From Hydrogenophaga intermedia (lineage in GTDB: Bacteria; Pseudomonadota; Gammaproteobacteria; Burkholderiales; Burkholderiaceae_C): DNA of 51,694 nucleotides. The DNA lies in the NCBI RefSeq assembly GCF_000723405.1, contig NZ_CCAE010000036.1:1-51694 (forward strand), read 5' to 3'. A program made the position numbers and the translations under genes. Positions 43,144 to 51,127 of this stretch are shown here, in pieces (position 1 is the first letter of the stretch; every line of letters begins with the position of its first letter). The notes under the pieces were generated by a model. The model worked only from the letters and a program-made list of their open reading frames with translations, was not told the DNA's origin and searched no databases.

Positions 43144-43591
43144 TCACTTCGTGATATCGAGCCTGTAGACCCGCTCGTCCGGGTTCTGGTCCGACCGGGT
43201 GCCGTAGTAGGCGTCGCCCGAGCGCACGATGAAACGGCACCAATCCTCAGGCTCCACCGAGCGCCATTCGATGCGCACGCAATAGCGGCCGTCGTCCGAG
43301 ATGCTCCACTCACTGGCCGCGCGCGGTGGTGGGCATGGTGCTGCCACGGTCCCTGTTGTCGGACGAGGCGACGAAGCCGCCGCCCGGCTCGTTCTTCCAG
43401 ATGTTGCGGTTGCCGCGGTTGGTTACACGACTGATGGTGGCGCCTGGCAGCAGTTGTTGCAGCTCGTCCTTGCTCAGGGTCGCGCGGCTGGCGGCGTCCA
43501 GATCACGCAAGTGCGTGGCCTGCTGGGCGATGGCGGGGGCGGCGGCCACGAGGCCGGCGGCAATCAGATGGAGATGGGCAAGGCGCTTCAT
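43144..43591 (-). pseudogene. Frameshifted small exported protein (DUF995-like)
   Basis: Two overlapping minus-strand frames join into one ~149-residue protein. The first (43591 to 43310) gives a signal peptide (MKRLAHLHLIAAGLVAAAPA) and LSKDELQQLLPGATISRVTN, then stops just after TTARGQ. The second frame resumes with SEWSISDDGRYCVRIEWRS and ends at 43144. Removing one base near 43310-43316 restores the frame. The pattern resembles DUF995-type periplasmic proteins (from memory). It may be a genuine frameshift or a sequencing error. Confidence 0.6.
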
Positions 43592-43821
43592 GTTCCCTCC
43601 TCGGGCTCGGCGACCGCACGGCGAATGCTAGCGCCGGGCGGGCCGAACGCAAGCACCGTCGCGCGGGCCACCGCCACACCTCACTGCGCCACACTGCGCC
43701 GAACGGCCCATGGACTGGCGGGCGTCGCGTCGCGCAGTGGCAATGGCCCGCGTGCAGGATGAGTGCCAGACGCGCCGCTTCACGGCCACCCCACGAACCG
43801 ATTGCCCCCGAGGATCCGCCC

Positions 43822-45468
43822 ATGCCTTCCGATTCGTTCTCGCCCGCCCGCCGCCGCCTGCTGCAAGGTTCCGGCGCGCTGGCCGCCGCCCGCTTTACCG
43901 GTGTGATGGGCGCGCTCTACGCGCAAAACGCCCTGGCCGCCACCGGCAAGCAGACCGTCTCCGCCGCCTCGCCCTACGGCGCCATCGCGCCCGTGAACGA
44001 CCTGGCCACCGGCCTGCCGCTGCTGCAACTGCCGCCCGGCTTCAGCTACCGCAGCCACGGTTGGACGGGCGACGCCATGGACGACGGCGCCCCCACCCCC
44101 GGCAGCCACGACGGCATGGCCGCCGTGCTGTCGCGCCGCGTGGGCCGCGGCAGCGAGCTGGTGCTGGTGCGCAACCACGAGCGCGGCCTGGTGGCCACGT
44201 CCGCCGAGGCCATCCCGGCGCCGCACAGCTACGCCAGCACGATGGTCGACGGCATCATCACTGTGCTTTACGGCAGCCTGCCCATCCGCATCGGTGCGGG
44301 CGGCATCGTCACCAATCCTTCGGCCCCCGCGCCCGCGCCCTTCGTGGGCTACCCGGCCGGCGGCACCAGCAACCTCGTGTTCCGCGACAACCAGTGGGCC
44401 GGCTCGATGGGCTCCCTGGGCGGCACGCTGGGCAATTGCGCGGGCGGCCCCACGCCCTGGGGCTCCTGGCTCACCTGCGAAGAGACCATCTACGACTTCT
44501 CCACCATCGGCGGCAAGAAGCACGGCTACGTGTTCGAGGTGGCGGCCGATCCGACGCAGACCATCGCCGAGCCCATCGTCGGCATGGGCCGCTTCATCCA
44601 CGAAGCGGTGGCCGTCGATCCCGCCACGGGCATCGTCTACGAGACCGAAGACAACCGCAACATCGCGGCCTTCTTCCGCTACGTGCCCGCCGACACCTCG
44701 GGCGCCGTGGGCAGCCTGCACCGCGGTGGCACGCTGCAGGCCGCGCGCATCAAGACCCTGGTGCGCCAGGCGCGCCCCTCCACGCTGGCCCAGGCCAACG
44801 ACCAGGGCCTGCTCAACCCCGACATCGGCGACGAGTACGAGCTCGAGTGGGTCAACATCGCCGACCCGGACGCCGACCCCGTGGTGGTGGCGGGCCAGCC
44901 CGGGGGCGTGAGCCTGGGCTTCGCGGCCGGCCCCACCTACCAGGCGCTGACGCAGGGCTGCGCCCGCATGAGCCGGGGCGAAGGCATCTGGTATTCGGCC
45001 GGCAAGATGTTCATCGTGGACACGGCCGCTGGCGTGAACGGCAGCGGCAGCGTGGGCAACGGCGAGGGCGCGGTGTGGGAGCTGACGCTGGCCACCATGC
45101 GCCTGCGCGCCATCTTCGTGAGCGGCCACCAGACGGCGGGCAACAACCCCGACAACGTGACCGTGAGCCCGCGCGGCGGCGTGGTGCTGTGCGAGGACGG
45201 TGGCGGCTCCACCGACGCCTTCGGCACCGGCGCGCGCCTGCTGGGCCTGAACCCGGCGGGCGAGGCCTACATCTTCTGCAAGAACAACGTGAACCTGAGC
45301 GCGCAGCAGGTGGCGGGCGCCGGCAAGACGGTGAGCGCGGCCGACCACCGTGGCTCGGAGTTCTGCGGCGCCACCTTCGACCCGACGGGCCGCGTGCTGT
45401 TCGCGAACATTCAGACGCCGGGCATCACGGTGGCCATCACGGGGCCGTGGAGCAAGGGCAACCTCTGA
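43822..45468 (+). CDS. PhoX-family alkaline phosphatase (DUF839)
   Basis: 548 residues from the ATG at 43822. A Tat-type signal (SPARRRLLQGSGALAAA) ends near NALAA at about 39, so the enzyme is likely exported folded. The PhoX core is plain: TPWGSWLTCEETIYDF (Cys219) and VYETEDNRNIAAFFRYVP, with a beta-propeller-like Gly-rich remainder. PhoX enzymes use Ca and Fe to release phosphate from organic esters. I see no Pho box in the 230 bp upstream, so phosphate control is unproven. Confidence 0.85.
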   Translation: MPSDSFSPARRRLLQGSGALAAARFTGVMGALYAQNALAATGKQTVSAASPYGAIAPVNDLATGLPLLQLPPGFSYRSHGWTGDAMDDGAPTPGSHDGMAAVLSRRVGRGSELVLVRNHERGLVATSAEAIPAPHSYASTMVDGIITVLYGSLPIRIGAGGIVTNPSAPAPAPFVGYPAGGTSNLVFRDNQWAGSMGSLGGTLGNCAGGPTPWGSWLTCEETIYDFSTIGGKKHGYVFEVAADPTQTIAEPIVGMGRFIHEAVAVDPATGIVYETEDNRNIAAFFRYVPADTSGAVGSLHRGGTLQAARIKTLVRQARPSTLAQANDQGLLNPDIGDEYELEWVNIADPDADPVVVAGQPGGVSLGFAAGPTYQALTQGCARMSRGEGIWYSAGKMFIVDTAAGVNGSGSVGNGEGAVWELTLATMRLRAIFVSGHQTAGNNPDNVTVSPRGGVVLCEDGGGSTDAFGTGARLLGLNPAGEAYIFCKNNVNLSAQQVAGAGKTVSAADHRGSEFCGATFDPTGRVLFANIQTPGITVAITGPWSKGNL

Positions 45469-45477
45469 ACGGAAGCC

Positions 45478-46407
45478 TCAGGCGCGCGCGCCGCGCCGGG
45501 GCTTCAGGCTCGCCACCAGAAAATCCGCCAGGGCACGCACCCGCAAGGGCATGTGCCGGTTGGCGGGGTAGATGAGCGAGAACGGCCGCGAGGCGCCACC
45601 CAACGGGCGCAGCACCTCCACCAGGGCGCCGCTCTCCAGGTCCTTCTCGACCATGAAGCGGTAGATCTGCGCCAGGCCAGCGCCGGCGCGCGCCAGCGTG
45701 GCCACGCCGACGATGTCCTCGGACACGGAGTAGCCGCCCTGTGTGGGCACGTCGCGTTCCACGCCGTCCACGCGCAGCCGCCACGACACGTGCTGCCCGG
45801 TGCGCGGCAATACGAACTGGATGCAGTCGTGCGCCGCCAGGTCGTCCACCGACTTCGGCGTGCCGCGCTGGCGCAGGTAGGCCTTGGTGGCCACCACCAC
45901 CAGCTCCGCGTCCATCAACTGGCGCGCAATGAGGCCGGAGTCGGCCTGCGCCCGCCCGCGCACCGCCAGGTCGAAGCCATCGGCGGTGAAGTCGATGTTG
46001 CGGTTGCTGAGCTGCACGTCCACCTCCACCTGCGGGTGGCGCGCGCGAAACGCCGGCAGCAGCGGCAGCAGCCGGTGGTGCCCGAACGAGGTGGGCGCGC
46101 TGATGCGCACCACGCCCGCCGGCTGCGCCTGGTGGCCGGTGAGCTGGCGCTCGGCCTCCGCCAGTTGCCCCAGGGCCTGCTTGCACTGCTGGTGGTAGGC
46201 GCGCCCCGCGTCGGTGAGGCGAATGCGTCGCGTGGTCCGCACGAACAGGCGCACCTGCAGACGCTCTTCCAGGCGGCCGATGGCGCGGCTCACGGCGGCC
46301 GGCGTGAGCGCCGCCTGCTGCGCGGCGGCGGTGAAGCTCTCCAGGTCGGCCGCCAGGCAGAACAGCTCGATGCCGCCCAGGGACGTGACGCCGAATTCGC
46401 GGGTCAT
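45478..46407 (-). CDS. LysR-family transcriptional regulator
   Basis: 309 residues. HTH: LAADLESFTAAAQQAALTPA, then AVSRAIGRLEERLQVRLFVR. The C-terminal effector domain is complete. It belongs to the CrgA/AaeR-like group by appearance. Divergent from the flavodoxin-tautomerase-NTF2 operon, which it probably regulates. The 114-bp gap between them is AT-richer than average, but no perfect palindrome stood out. Confidence 0.9.
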   Translation of the reverse strand: MTREFGVTSLGGIELFCLAADLESFTAAAQQAALTPAAVSRAIGRLEERLQVRLFVRTTRRIRLTDAGRAYHQQCKQALGQLAEAERQLTGHQAQPAGVVRISAPTSFGHHRLLPLLPAFRARHPQVEVDVQLSNRNIDFTADGFDLAVRGRAQADSGLIARQLMDAELVVVATKAYLRQRGTPKSVDDLAAHDCIQFVLPRTGQHVSWRLRVDGVERDVPTQGGYSVSEDIVGVATLARAGAGLAQIYRFMVEKDLESGALVEVLRPLGGASRPFSLIYPANRHMPLRVRALADFLVASLKPRRGARA

Positions 46408-46521
46408 GGTTTACATCGGGTAATGAATGAAGTTCAAGTCTATGTGTTTATCAATCGTAGGGCGATGAATACCATGCCTCCATCGTTTTTCAACCGCCGT
46501 TTGGTCGGCAAGAGGCACACC

Positions 46522-47076
46522 ATGACGTCCCGCATCAGCATCGTTTTTCACAGTGGCTACGGCCACACGCGCCAGGTGGCGCAGGCCGTGGCCGACGGCA
46601 GCGGCGCGGACCTGATCGAGATCGACCAGGAAGGCCGCGTCAGCGATCAGGACTGGGCGCGCCTGGCCGCGTCCGATGCCATCGTCTTCGGCACGCCCAC
46701 CTACATGGGCAACGTGAGCTGGCAGTTCAAGCGCTTCCAGGACACCACCACCGGTGTGTGGATGAACCAGCAGTGGAAGAACAAGCTGGCCGCGGGCTTC
46801 ACCAACTCCGCCGGCATCAATGGCGACAAGCTGGCCACGCTGAATTCGCTGTTCACTTTCACGCAGCAACACGGCATGTTGTGGGTGGGCACGGGCATGC
46901 TGCCGGCCAATGCCAAGGCTTCGGTGCGCGACGACGTGAACTACCTGGCCTCGTTCAGCGGCCTCATGGCCGCCACGCCGTCAGATGCCTCGGCCGACGA
47001 ACTGGTGGCCGGCGACCTGCGCACCGCGCGCCTGTTCGGCGAGCGCATTCGCGACGTCGTGCAGCGCCTGCACTGA
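46522..47076 (+). CDS. Flavodoxin-family protein (NAD(P)H:quinone reductase-like)
   Basis: 184 residues from the ATG at 46522; an ATG at 46465 is a less likely start. The FMN phosphate loop HSGYGHTRQVA at about 10-20 and IVFGTPTYMGNVSWQFKRF match the WrbA-like group, which reduces quinones by two electrons. GMLWVGTGMLPA is the third FMN-contact region. First gene of a three-gene operon divergent from a LysR regulator. Confidence 0.85.
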   Translation: MTSRISIVFHSGYGHTRQVAQAVADGSGADLIEIDQEGRVSDQDWARLAASDAIVFGTPTYMGNVSWQFKRFQDTTTGVWMNQQWKNKLAAGFTNSAGINGDKLATLNSLFTFTQQHGMLWVGTGMLPANAKASVRDDVNYLASFSGLMAATPSDASADELVAGDLRTARLFGERIRDVVQRLH

Positions 47077-47085
47077 AGAGCCACC

Positions 47086-47292
47086 ATGCCTTACGTGAAC
47101 ATTCAGGTGACGCGTGAGAACGTGAGCGCGCCACAGAAAGCCGAACTCATCGCCGGTGTCACCGAACTGCTGCAGCGCGTGCTCGGCAAGGACCCGGCGC
47201 TCACGCACGTGGTGATCGACGAGATCGATCCCGACAACTGGGGCGTGGGCGGTCTGCCCGCCTTGCAATACCGCCAGCGGGGCGCCAGGTGA
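47086..47292 (+). CDS. 4-oxalocrotonate tautomerase family protein
   Basis: 68 residues. Met is followed by Pro (MPYVNIQVTREN), leaving the catalytic N-terminal Pro after Met removal. KAELIAGVTELLQRVLGKDP is the conserved helix and HVVIDEIDPDNWGVGG closes the fold. The family tautomerises keto-enol acids; the substrate is unknown. It starts 9 bp after the flavodoxin gene and overlaps the next gene by 4 bp (GTGA). Confidence 0.88.
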   Translation: MPYVNIQVTRENVSAPQKAELIAGVTELLQRVLGKDPALTHVVIDEIDPDNWGVGGLPALQYRQRGAR

Positions 47293-47681
47293 GCGCCGCG
47301 GCGGACTTCGCGCGTGAGAGCGCGGCCGTGGCCCAGGCGCTGGGCCGCTACTTCGACGGTCTGCACCACAGCGACGTGGCCTTGCTGGACCAGGTCTTCC
47401 ACCCCGAGGCGCACTACTTCAGCGCCACCGAAGGCCGCCTGTTGCACCTGGACATGGCCAGCTACTTCCCGCGCGTGGCGCAACGCCCCTCACCGGCGAG
47501 CCAGGGCCATGCCCGCACGGATCGCATCCTCGCGATCGAGTTCGCGGGGCCGGTGACGGCGTTCGCCAAGCTCGAGTGCTCGATTCCACCCAAGGCCTTC
47601 ACCGACTTCCTGACGCTGGTGAAGCTGGACGGCGACTGGCGCATCGTCAGCAAGGTATTCCATTACGACGCCTTGCCCTGA
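47289..47681 (+). CDS. NTF2-like / lumazine-binding-like family protein
   Basis: 130 residues from the GTG at 47289. ALGRYFDGLHHSDVALLDQV and FHPEAHYFS, then FTDFLTLVKLDGDWRIVSKV and FHYDALP, are typical of the NTF2-like fold (putative lumazine-binding type). Such proteins bind or transform small ligands. Position in the flavodoxin-tautomerase operon suggests a shared redox or detoxification role. Its end overlaps the convergent GNAT gene by 19 bp. Confidence 0.82.
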   Translation: MSAAADFARESAAVAQALGRYFDGLHHSDVALLDQVFHPEAHYFSATEGRLLHLDMASYFPRVAQRPSPASQGHARTDRILAIEFAGPVTAFAKLECSIPPKAFTDFLTLVKLDGDWRIVSKVFHYDALP

Positions 47682-48262
47682 GGCGCCTTGTCGCCGGGCA
47701 GGCGCGCGTACACGCAGGTGTTGCGCAGGCTGCCATCGGGCGCGCGCTGCGCGTGGCGCAGCACGCCTTCCAGCGCGAAGTCGCAGCCCTCGGCCACGCG
47801 GCGCGAGGCGGTGTTGGCCTCGTCGGTGATCAGCTCCACGCGCTGGGCCTTCAGGTGTTCGAAGGCCCAGTCCACCAGCGCGTTCACGCCCTCGCGCGCG
47901 AAGCCCTGGCCGGTGGCGCTGGTGCGCAGCCAGTAGCCCACCTCGGTTCGGGGCACCTGCCAGTCGGTGCGGTGCAGGCCGAAGGAGCCGACGAGGCGGC
48001 CGGTGGCGGTCTCGAAGGCCAGGTAGGGCAGGTCGGCGCGCGAGAAGAAGTAGGCCTCGCAGCGGCGGCAGCGCAGCTCGGCCGAGTCCTGCGTCAGTTC
48101 TTCGGCCACCCAGGGCAGGTGCCCCAGAAAGCGGCGCAGCTCGGCCTGCGATTCAGCCACCGCCTCGTACAGCCGGAGGCCGTCGCCCGCGCGGAAGGTG
48201 CGCAGGTGCAGCCGCGGCGTGAGGAAGCTGTGGGGGATGTCGAGCAGGAGCGGGTCGGGCAT
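47663..48262 (-). CDS. GNAT-family N-acetyltransferase (RimJ-like)
   Basis: 199 residues from the ATG at 48262. [20 protein letters not shown] at the start and the acetyl-CoA loop [20 protein letters not shown] with [20 protein letters not shown] are typical of the RimJ/RimL acetyltransferase_3 group, which modifies protein N-termini or small amines. The acceptor is unknown. Confidence 0.87.
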   Translation of the reverse strand: MPDPLLLDIPHSFLTPRLHLRTFRAGDGLRLYEAVAESQAELRRFLGHLPWVAEELTQDSAELRCRRCEAYFFSRADLPYLAFETATGRLVGSFGLHRTDWQVPRTEVGYWLRTSATGQGFAREGVNALVDWAFEHLKAQRVELITDEANTASRRVAEGCDFALEGVLRHAQRAPDGSLRNTCVYARLPGDKAPQGKAS

Positions 48263-48341
48263 GATGGCCTGGCTGCGGTGGTTCGTCCGAGAGGGCGGAT
48301 CATGCACCGACCCTGGCCAACACCTTGCCGAAAGCCCACCC

Positions 48342-48806
48342 ATGCGCCGCCTCACCTGCTTCCTGTTGATGGTCTTCGCCACGCTCGCCCAGGCCGACGA
48401 GATCGGCTCTGTCGACACCGTGTTCAAGTTCATCGGCCCCGACCACAAGATCGTGGTGGAGGCGCACGACGACCCGGGTGTCAACGGCGTGACCTGCTAC
48501 ATGTCGCGCGCCCGCACGGGCGGCATCAGCGGGGCGCTGGGGCTGGCGGAAGACAAGGCCGAGGCCTCCATCGCCTGCCGCCAGACCGGGCCCATCAGCA
48601 TCCCCAAACCCATCAAGGCGCAGGAAGAGGTCTTCAGCGAGCGCATCAGCCTGGTCTTCAAGCGCCTGCGCATCGTGCGCATGGTCGATGCGAAGCGGCA
48701 TTCGCTGGTGTACCTCACCTACTCGGACCGGTTGATCGAGGGCTCGCCGCAGAACTCGGTGGCGGTGGTGGCGGTGGACCGCGCCACGCCGATTCCGCTG
48801 CGCTGA
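48342..48806 (+). CDS. creA: CreA-family periplasmic protein
   Basis: 154 residues. A signal peptide ([18 protein letters not shown]) precedes [20 protein letters not shown], the conserved CreA start, followed by [20 protein letters not shown] and [10 protein letters not shown] with the two conserved Cys. CreA proteins are widespread exported proteins of unresolved function. No creBCD two-component genes are nearby. Confidence 0.88.
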   Translation: MRRLTCFLLMVFATLAQADEIGSVDTVFKFIGPDHKIVVEAHDDPGVNGVTCYMSRARTGGISGALGLAEDKAEASIACRQTGPISIPKPIKAQEEVFSERISLVFKRLRIVRMVDAKRHSLVYLTYSDRLIEGSPQNSVAVVAVDRATPIPLR

Positions 48807-48825
48807 GGGAGGGCCGCCGCGCGCG

Positions 48826-49329
48826 CTACAGCAGGCCGGGGTTGCGCTGCCAGACCGAGAACGTGAGGGCCGTGGCGAAACAGACCCAGGCCAGGTAGGG
48901 CGCGAGCAGCCAGGCCGCCAGCGGGCGGATGCGCCTGAACTGGATCATGGTGGCGATGATGAGCGCGATGAGGACCAGGATCTCGACAAAGGCCCACTGG
49001 CCTTGCCGCCAGGCGAAGAAGAGCCAGGTCCACAGCGCATTGGCCGCGAGCTGGGCGCCGAACAGCGCGTACGGCGCGAACCCCTGTTCGAGTCTCCGCT
49101 CGCGCCAGACCATCCATGCCGACAGCGCGATCAGCACGTACAGCACCGTCCACACCGGGCCGAACAGCCAGGCCGGCGGCGCCCAGGCCGGGCGGTTCAA
49201 CTGGCCATAGAAGTCCGGCGCGTTGGCGGAAGCGACCGCCCCGATGGCGGCGGCCGCGAAGCTGAGCAGCAGCCAGAAGGCGAGGCTGGGCCAGGGAGAG
49301 GGCGGCGATGTGAACAGGGTGCGTGTCAT
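48826..49329 (-). CDS. tspO: TspO/MBR-family tryptophan-rich sensory protein
   Basis: 167 residues from the ATG at 49329. Five membrane helices and the family signature LNRPAWAPPAWLFGPVWTVL are clear, as is ANALWTWLFF. The proteins bind tetrapyrroles in the membrane and modulate stress responses. The alternative upstream start (49404) adds a low-complexity stretch and is less likely. Confidence 0.9.
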   Translation of the reverse strand: MTRTLFTSPPSPWPSLAFWLLLSFAAAAIGAVASANAPDFYGQLNRPAWAPPAWLFGPVWTVLYVLIALSAWMVWRERRLEQGFAPYALFGAQLAANALWTWLFFAWRQGQWAFVEILVLIALIIATMIQFRRIRPLAAWLLAPYLAWVCFATALTFSVWQRNPGLL

Positions 49330-49484
49330 GGGCGGTGAATGGGCATGCCTTGGTCGGCAGGACGATAGCGCCGAAGCGGCGCGCGACCGGGGGCGAGTGC
49401 CCATGACGCGGCCTTGGCCTACACGCCAGCCGCCGAACGGTCGCCGACAATCGCCGCATTCGAAACGCTCAGGAGATCGCCGCG

Positions 49485-49745
49485 ATGGACGAGACCACCC
49501 CCCGAATGACCAACCTGTTTCTGCAACTGGGCCTCGATGCCGGCGAGCAGGACATCGCGCGCTTCATCCTGGACCACCAGATCCCCGCCGACGTGCACAT
49601 CTGCGACGCGCCGCACTGGAACGACGCCCAGCGCCAGTTCCTGGTCGAGCAGATCAAGGCCGACGCGCCCTGGGCGTTGGTGGTGGACCAGCTGAACGAG
49701 GCGCTGCACGCGGACGCGATGGGGCATGAGGCCGGCCCGCGCTGA
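49485..49745 (+). CDS. DUF2789 family protein
   Basis: 86 residues. MTNLFLQLGLDAGEQDIARF, then APHWNDAQRQFLVEQIKADA and PWALVVDQLNEALH match my memory of the DUF2789 pattern of small helical cytoplasmic proteins. Function unknown. The ATG follows GGAG with suitable spacing. The 155 bp upstream, to the tspO start, hold nothing recognisable. Confidence 0.8.
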   Translation: MDETTPRMTNLFLQLGLDAGEQDIARFILDHQIPADVHICDAPHWNDAQRQFLVEQIKADAPWALVVDQLNEALHADAMGHEAGPR

Positions 49746-49773
49746 ACAGCGCGGCCGATGCGCGCCGGCGCAG

Positions 49774-50289
49774 TTACGCCACCCGGACCTCGGCCTGCAC
49801 GCTCAGGGCCCGGCGCAGGGCATCGCCCACAGGCGAGTGGGCCTCGGCCCAATGCACCAGATCGCGTAGCGCCTGTTCGGGCACGCCGGGGGCGGCAATG
49901 CGCACGGTGAGCTGAACGTCGAGCGGTCCGGCGGGCGCGCCATCGAAGTCGCCCAGCAGGCCACGGTTGTCGGAGCGGCTGCCGACCGTTACCTCCAGTT
50001 CGGTCAGCTCGATGCCGAGTTGCGCCGCGCGCATGGCGATCATGGTGGCGTCGCAGTTGGCCAGCGCGGCGCGCAGGTACCAGCCCGGCGTGGGTGCACT
50101 GCCTCCACCGCCGATGGGCGCCGGCATGTCGGTGATCAGTGTTTCACCCTTGGGGCCGACGGCCTTGCAGCGAAGGCCCGACTCCAGGGTGGCCACGGCC
50201 GGCTTGTCCCGCGAGATCGCATCCTGCGGGTGGGCCGCGAGGTGCTTCGCGAGCTGGTCCATGGATTGGCGGATGTGCGCTGCGCTCAT
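49774..50289 (-). CDS. OsmC-family protein lacking the second cysteine
   Basis: 171 residues from the ATG at 50289, with RBS AGGAG. GWYLRAALANCDATMIAMRA carries the peroxidatic-type Cys79. The usual partner Cys in the HxxCPV motif is Ser152 (AEAHSPVGDAL), so it is probably not a classic two-Cys peroxidase; Cys41 is the only other Cys nearby. Such one-Cys OsmC-like proteins are known but poorly characterised. Divergent from the XRE gene across 160 bp. Confidence 0.82.
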   Translation of the reverse strand: MSAAHIRQSMDQLAKHLAAHPQDAISRDKPAVATLESGLRCKAVGPKGETLITDMPAPIGGGGSAPTPGWYLRAALANCDATMIAMRAAQLGIELTELEVTVGSRSDNRGLLGDFDGAPAGPLDVQLTVRIAAPGVPEQALRDLVHWAEAHSPVGDALRRALSVQAEVRVA

Positions 50290-50398
50290 GGGGGGCTCCT
50301 GGCGGCGCGGGCGCGCCGGCGCCGCGAATGATGGCAGCAAGCGGGCTATGAGCCAAGGCTGCGGTGTGTCGAGCATAGCGCGACTCTTTGCAGTCAGT

Positions 50399-50440
50399 TT
50401 GTCCAAAAATATGGACAATTAGGTATTGATTGCTTAGTAT
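50399..50440 (+). promoter_or_regulatory. Operator and near-leaderless promoter of the XRE/NTase module
   Basis: A perfect inverted repeat TTGTCCA-6 bp-TGGACAA (50399-50418) overlaps the -35 TGGACA (50412-50417); 17 bp later is TAGTAT (50435-50440). The expected transcription start is about 50447, only a few bases before the ATG at 50450, and no Shine-Dalgarno is visible, suggesting a leaderless or nearly leaderless mRNA. The segment is markedly AT-rich for this genome. Confidence 0.65.
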
Positions 50441-50449
50441 TCCGCACAA

Positions 50450-51127
50450 ATGATTGCCCTGGAAGCCACAGCCGTCTTGGAGCGCCAGTTGTTGCTGCAA
50501 CTGGGCGACCGGCTCAAACGACTGCGCAAGGCACAGGGCCTGGGCACGGTCGAGATGGCCGGGCGCGTGGGAATCTCCCGCACGACGCTCAGTGCGGTCG
50601 AGGCGGGCGATCCCGGGCCGTCCATCGGCACCTACCTCAAAGTCATGTCGGTGCTAGGCATCAGTGGTGAACTGGCGCTGCTGGCGGGCGATACCCTGCA
50701 ACCAGCGCCGCCGGGATCAGCAGCGGCCCGATCGCGTCGAGGAAAACCCGTCGTGCAACTGATGGTCTCCACTGACGAGTCCCGCCACCGTGTTCAAGAC
50801 CTGCAAAGCCTCGCATTGCACGAAGAAGCGGTTCGTCTGGTGCGCGCCGATGAGTCGCTGCGGCGGCGGGCGCAGGACACGCTGGCCCGCTGGCAGAGCG
50901 CGGGGCACTCGCGTTCCGCGAGCCTGTGGCACGAGTGGGACGACATCCTTACTTACGGCAAGTGGCGCAAGGTACTCGGCAGGACCCGCCGAGCCCAGGA
51001 GTTGCGTCAAGCTTCGCCGCTGATCACGGTGCTGCCAGACGATGTTCGCCAGGGCATTCTGGATCAGGTGAACCGTCTCAGGAGAGGCGTGGTGTTGGGT
51101 GACACGGAAGACGGGCAGGCTTCATGA
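50450..51127 (+). CDS. XRE-family transcriptional regulator, putative antitoxin
   Basis: 225 residues. The HTH is QLGDRLKRLRKAQGLGTVEM, then AGRVGISRTTLSAVEAGDPG and SIGTYLKVMSVLGISGELAL, the standard XRE fold at about 17-77. A flexible Pro/Ser/Arg linker leads to a helical C-terminal part (about 105-215) that I do not recognise, probably for partner binding. It overlaps the next gene by 4 bp and likely represses its own promoter through the inverted repeat at 50399-50418. Confidence 0.78.
   Translation: MIALEATAVLERQLLLQLGDRLKRLRKAQGLGTVEMAGRVGISRTTLSAVEAGDPGPSIGTYLKVMSVLGISGELALLAGDTLQPAPPGSAAARSRRGKPVVQLMVSTDESRHRVQDLQSLALHEEAVRLVRADESLRRRAQDTLARWQSAGHSRSASLWHEWDDILTYGKWRKVLGRTRRAQELRQASPLITVLPDDVRQGILDQVNRLRRGVVLGDTEDGQAS

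Noticed and set aside
43592..43821. Pho box upstream of phoX
   Set aside because: No pair of CTGTCAT-like direct repeats with 11-bp period could be found.
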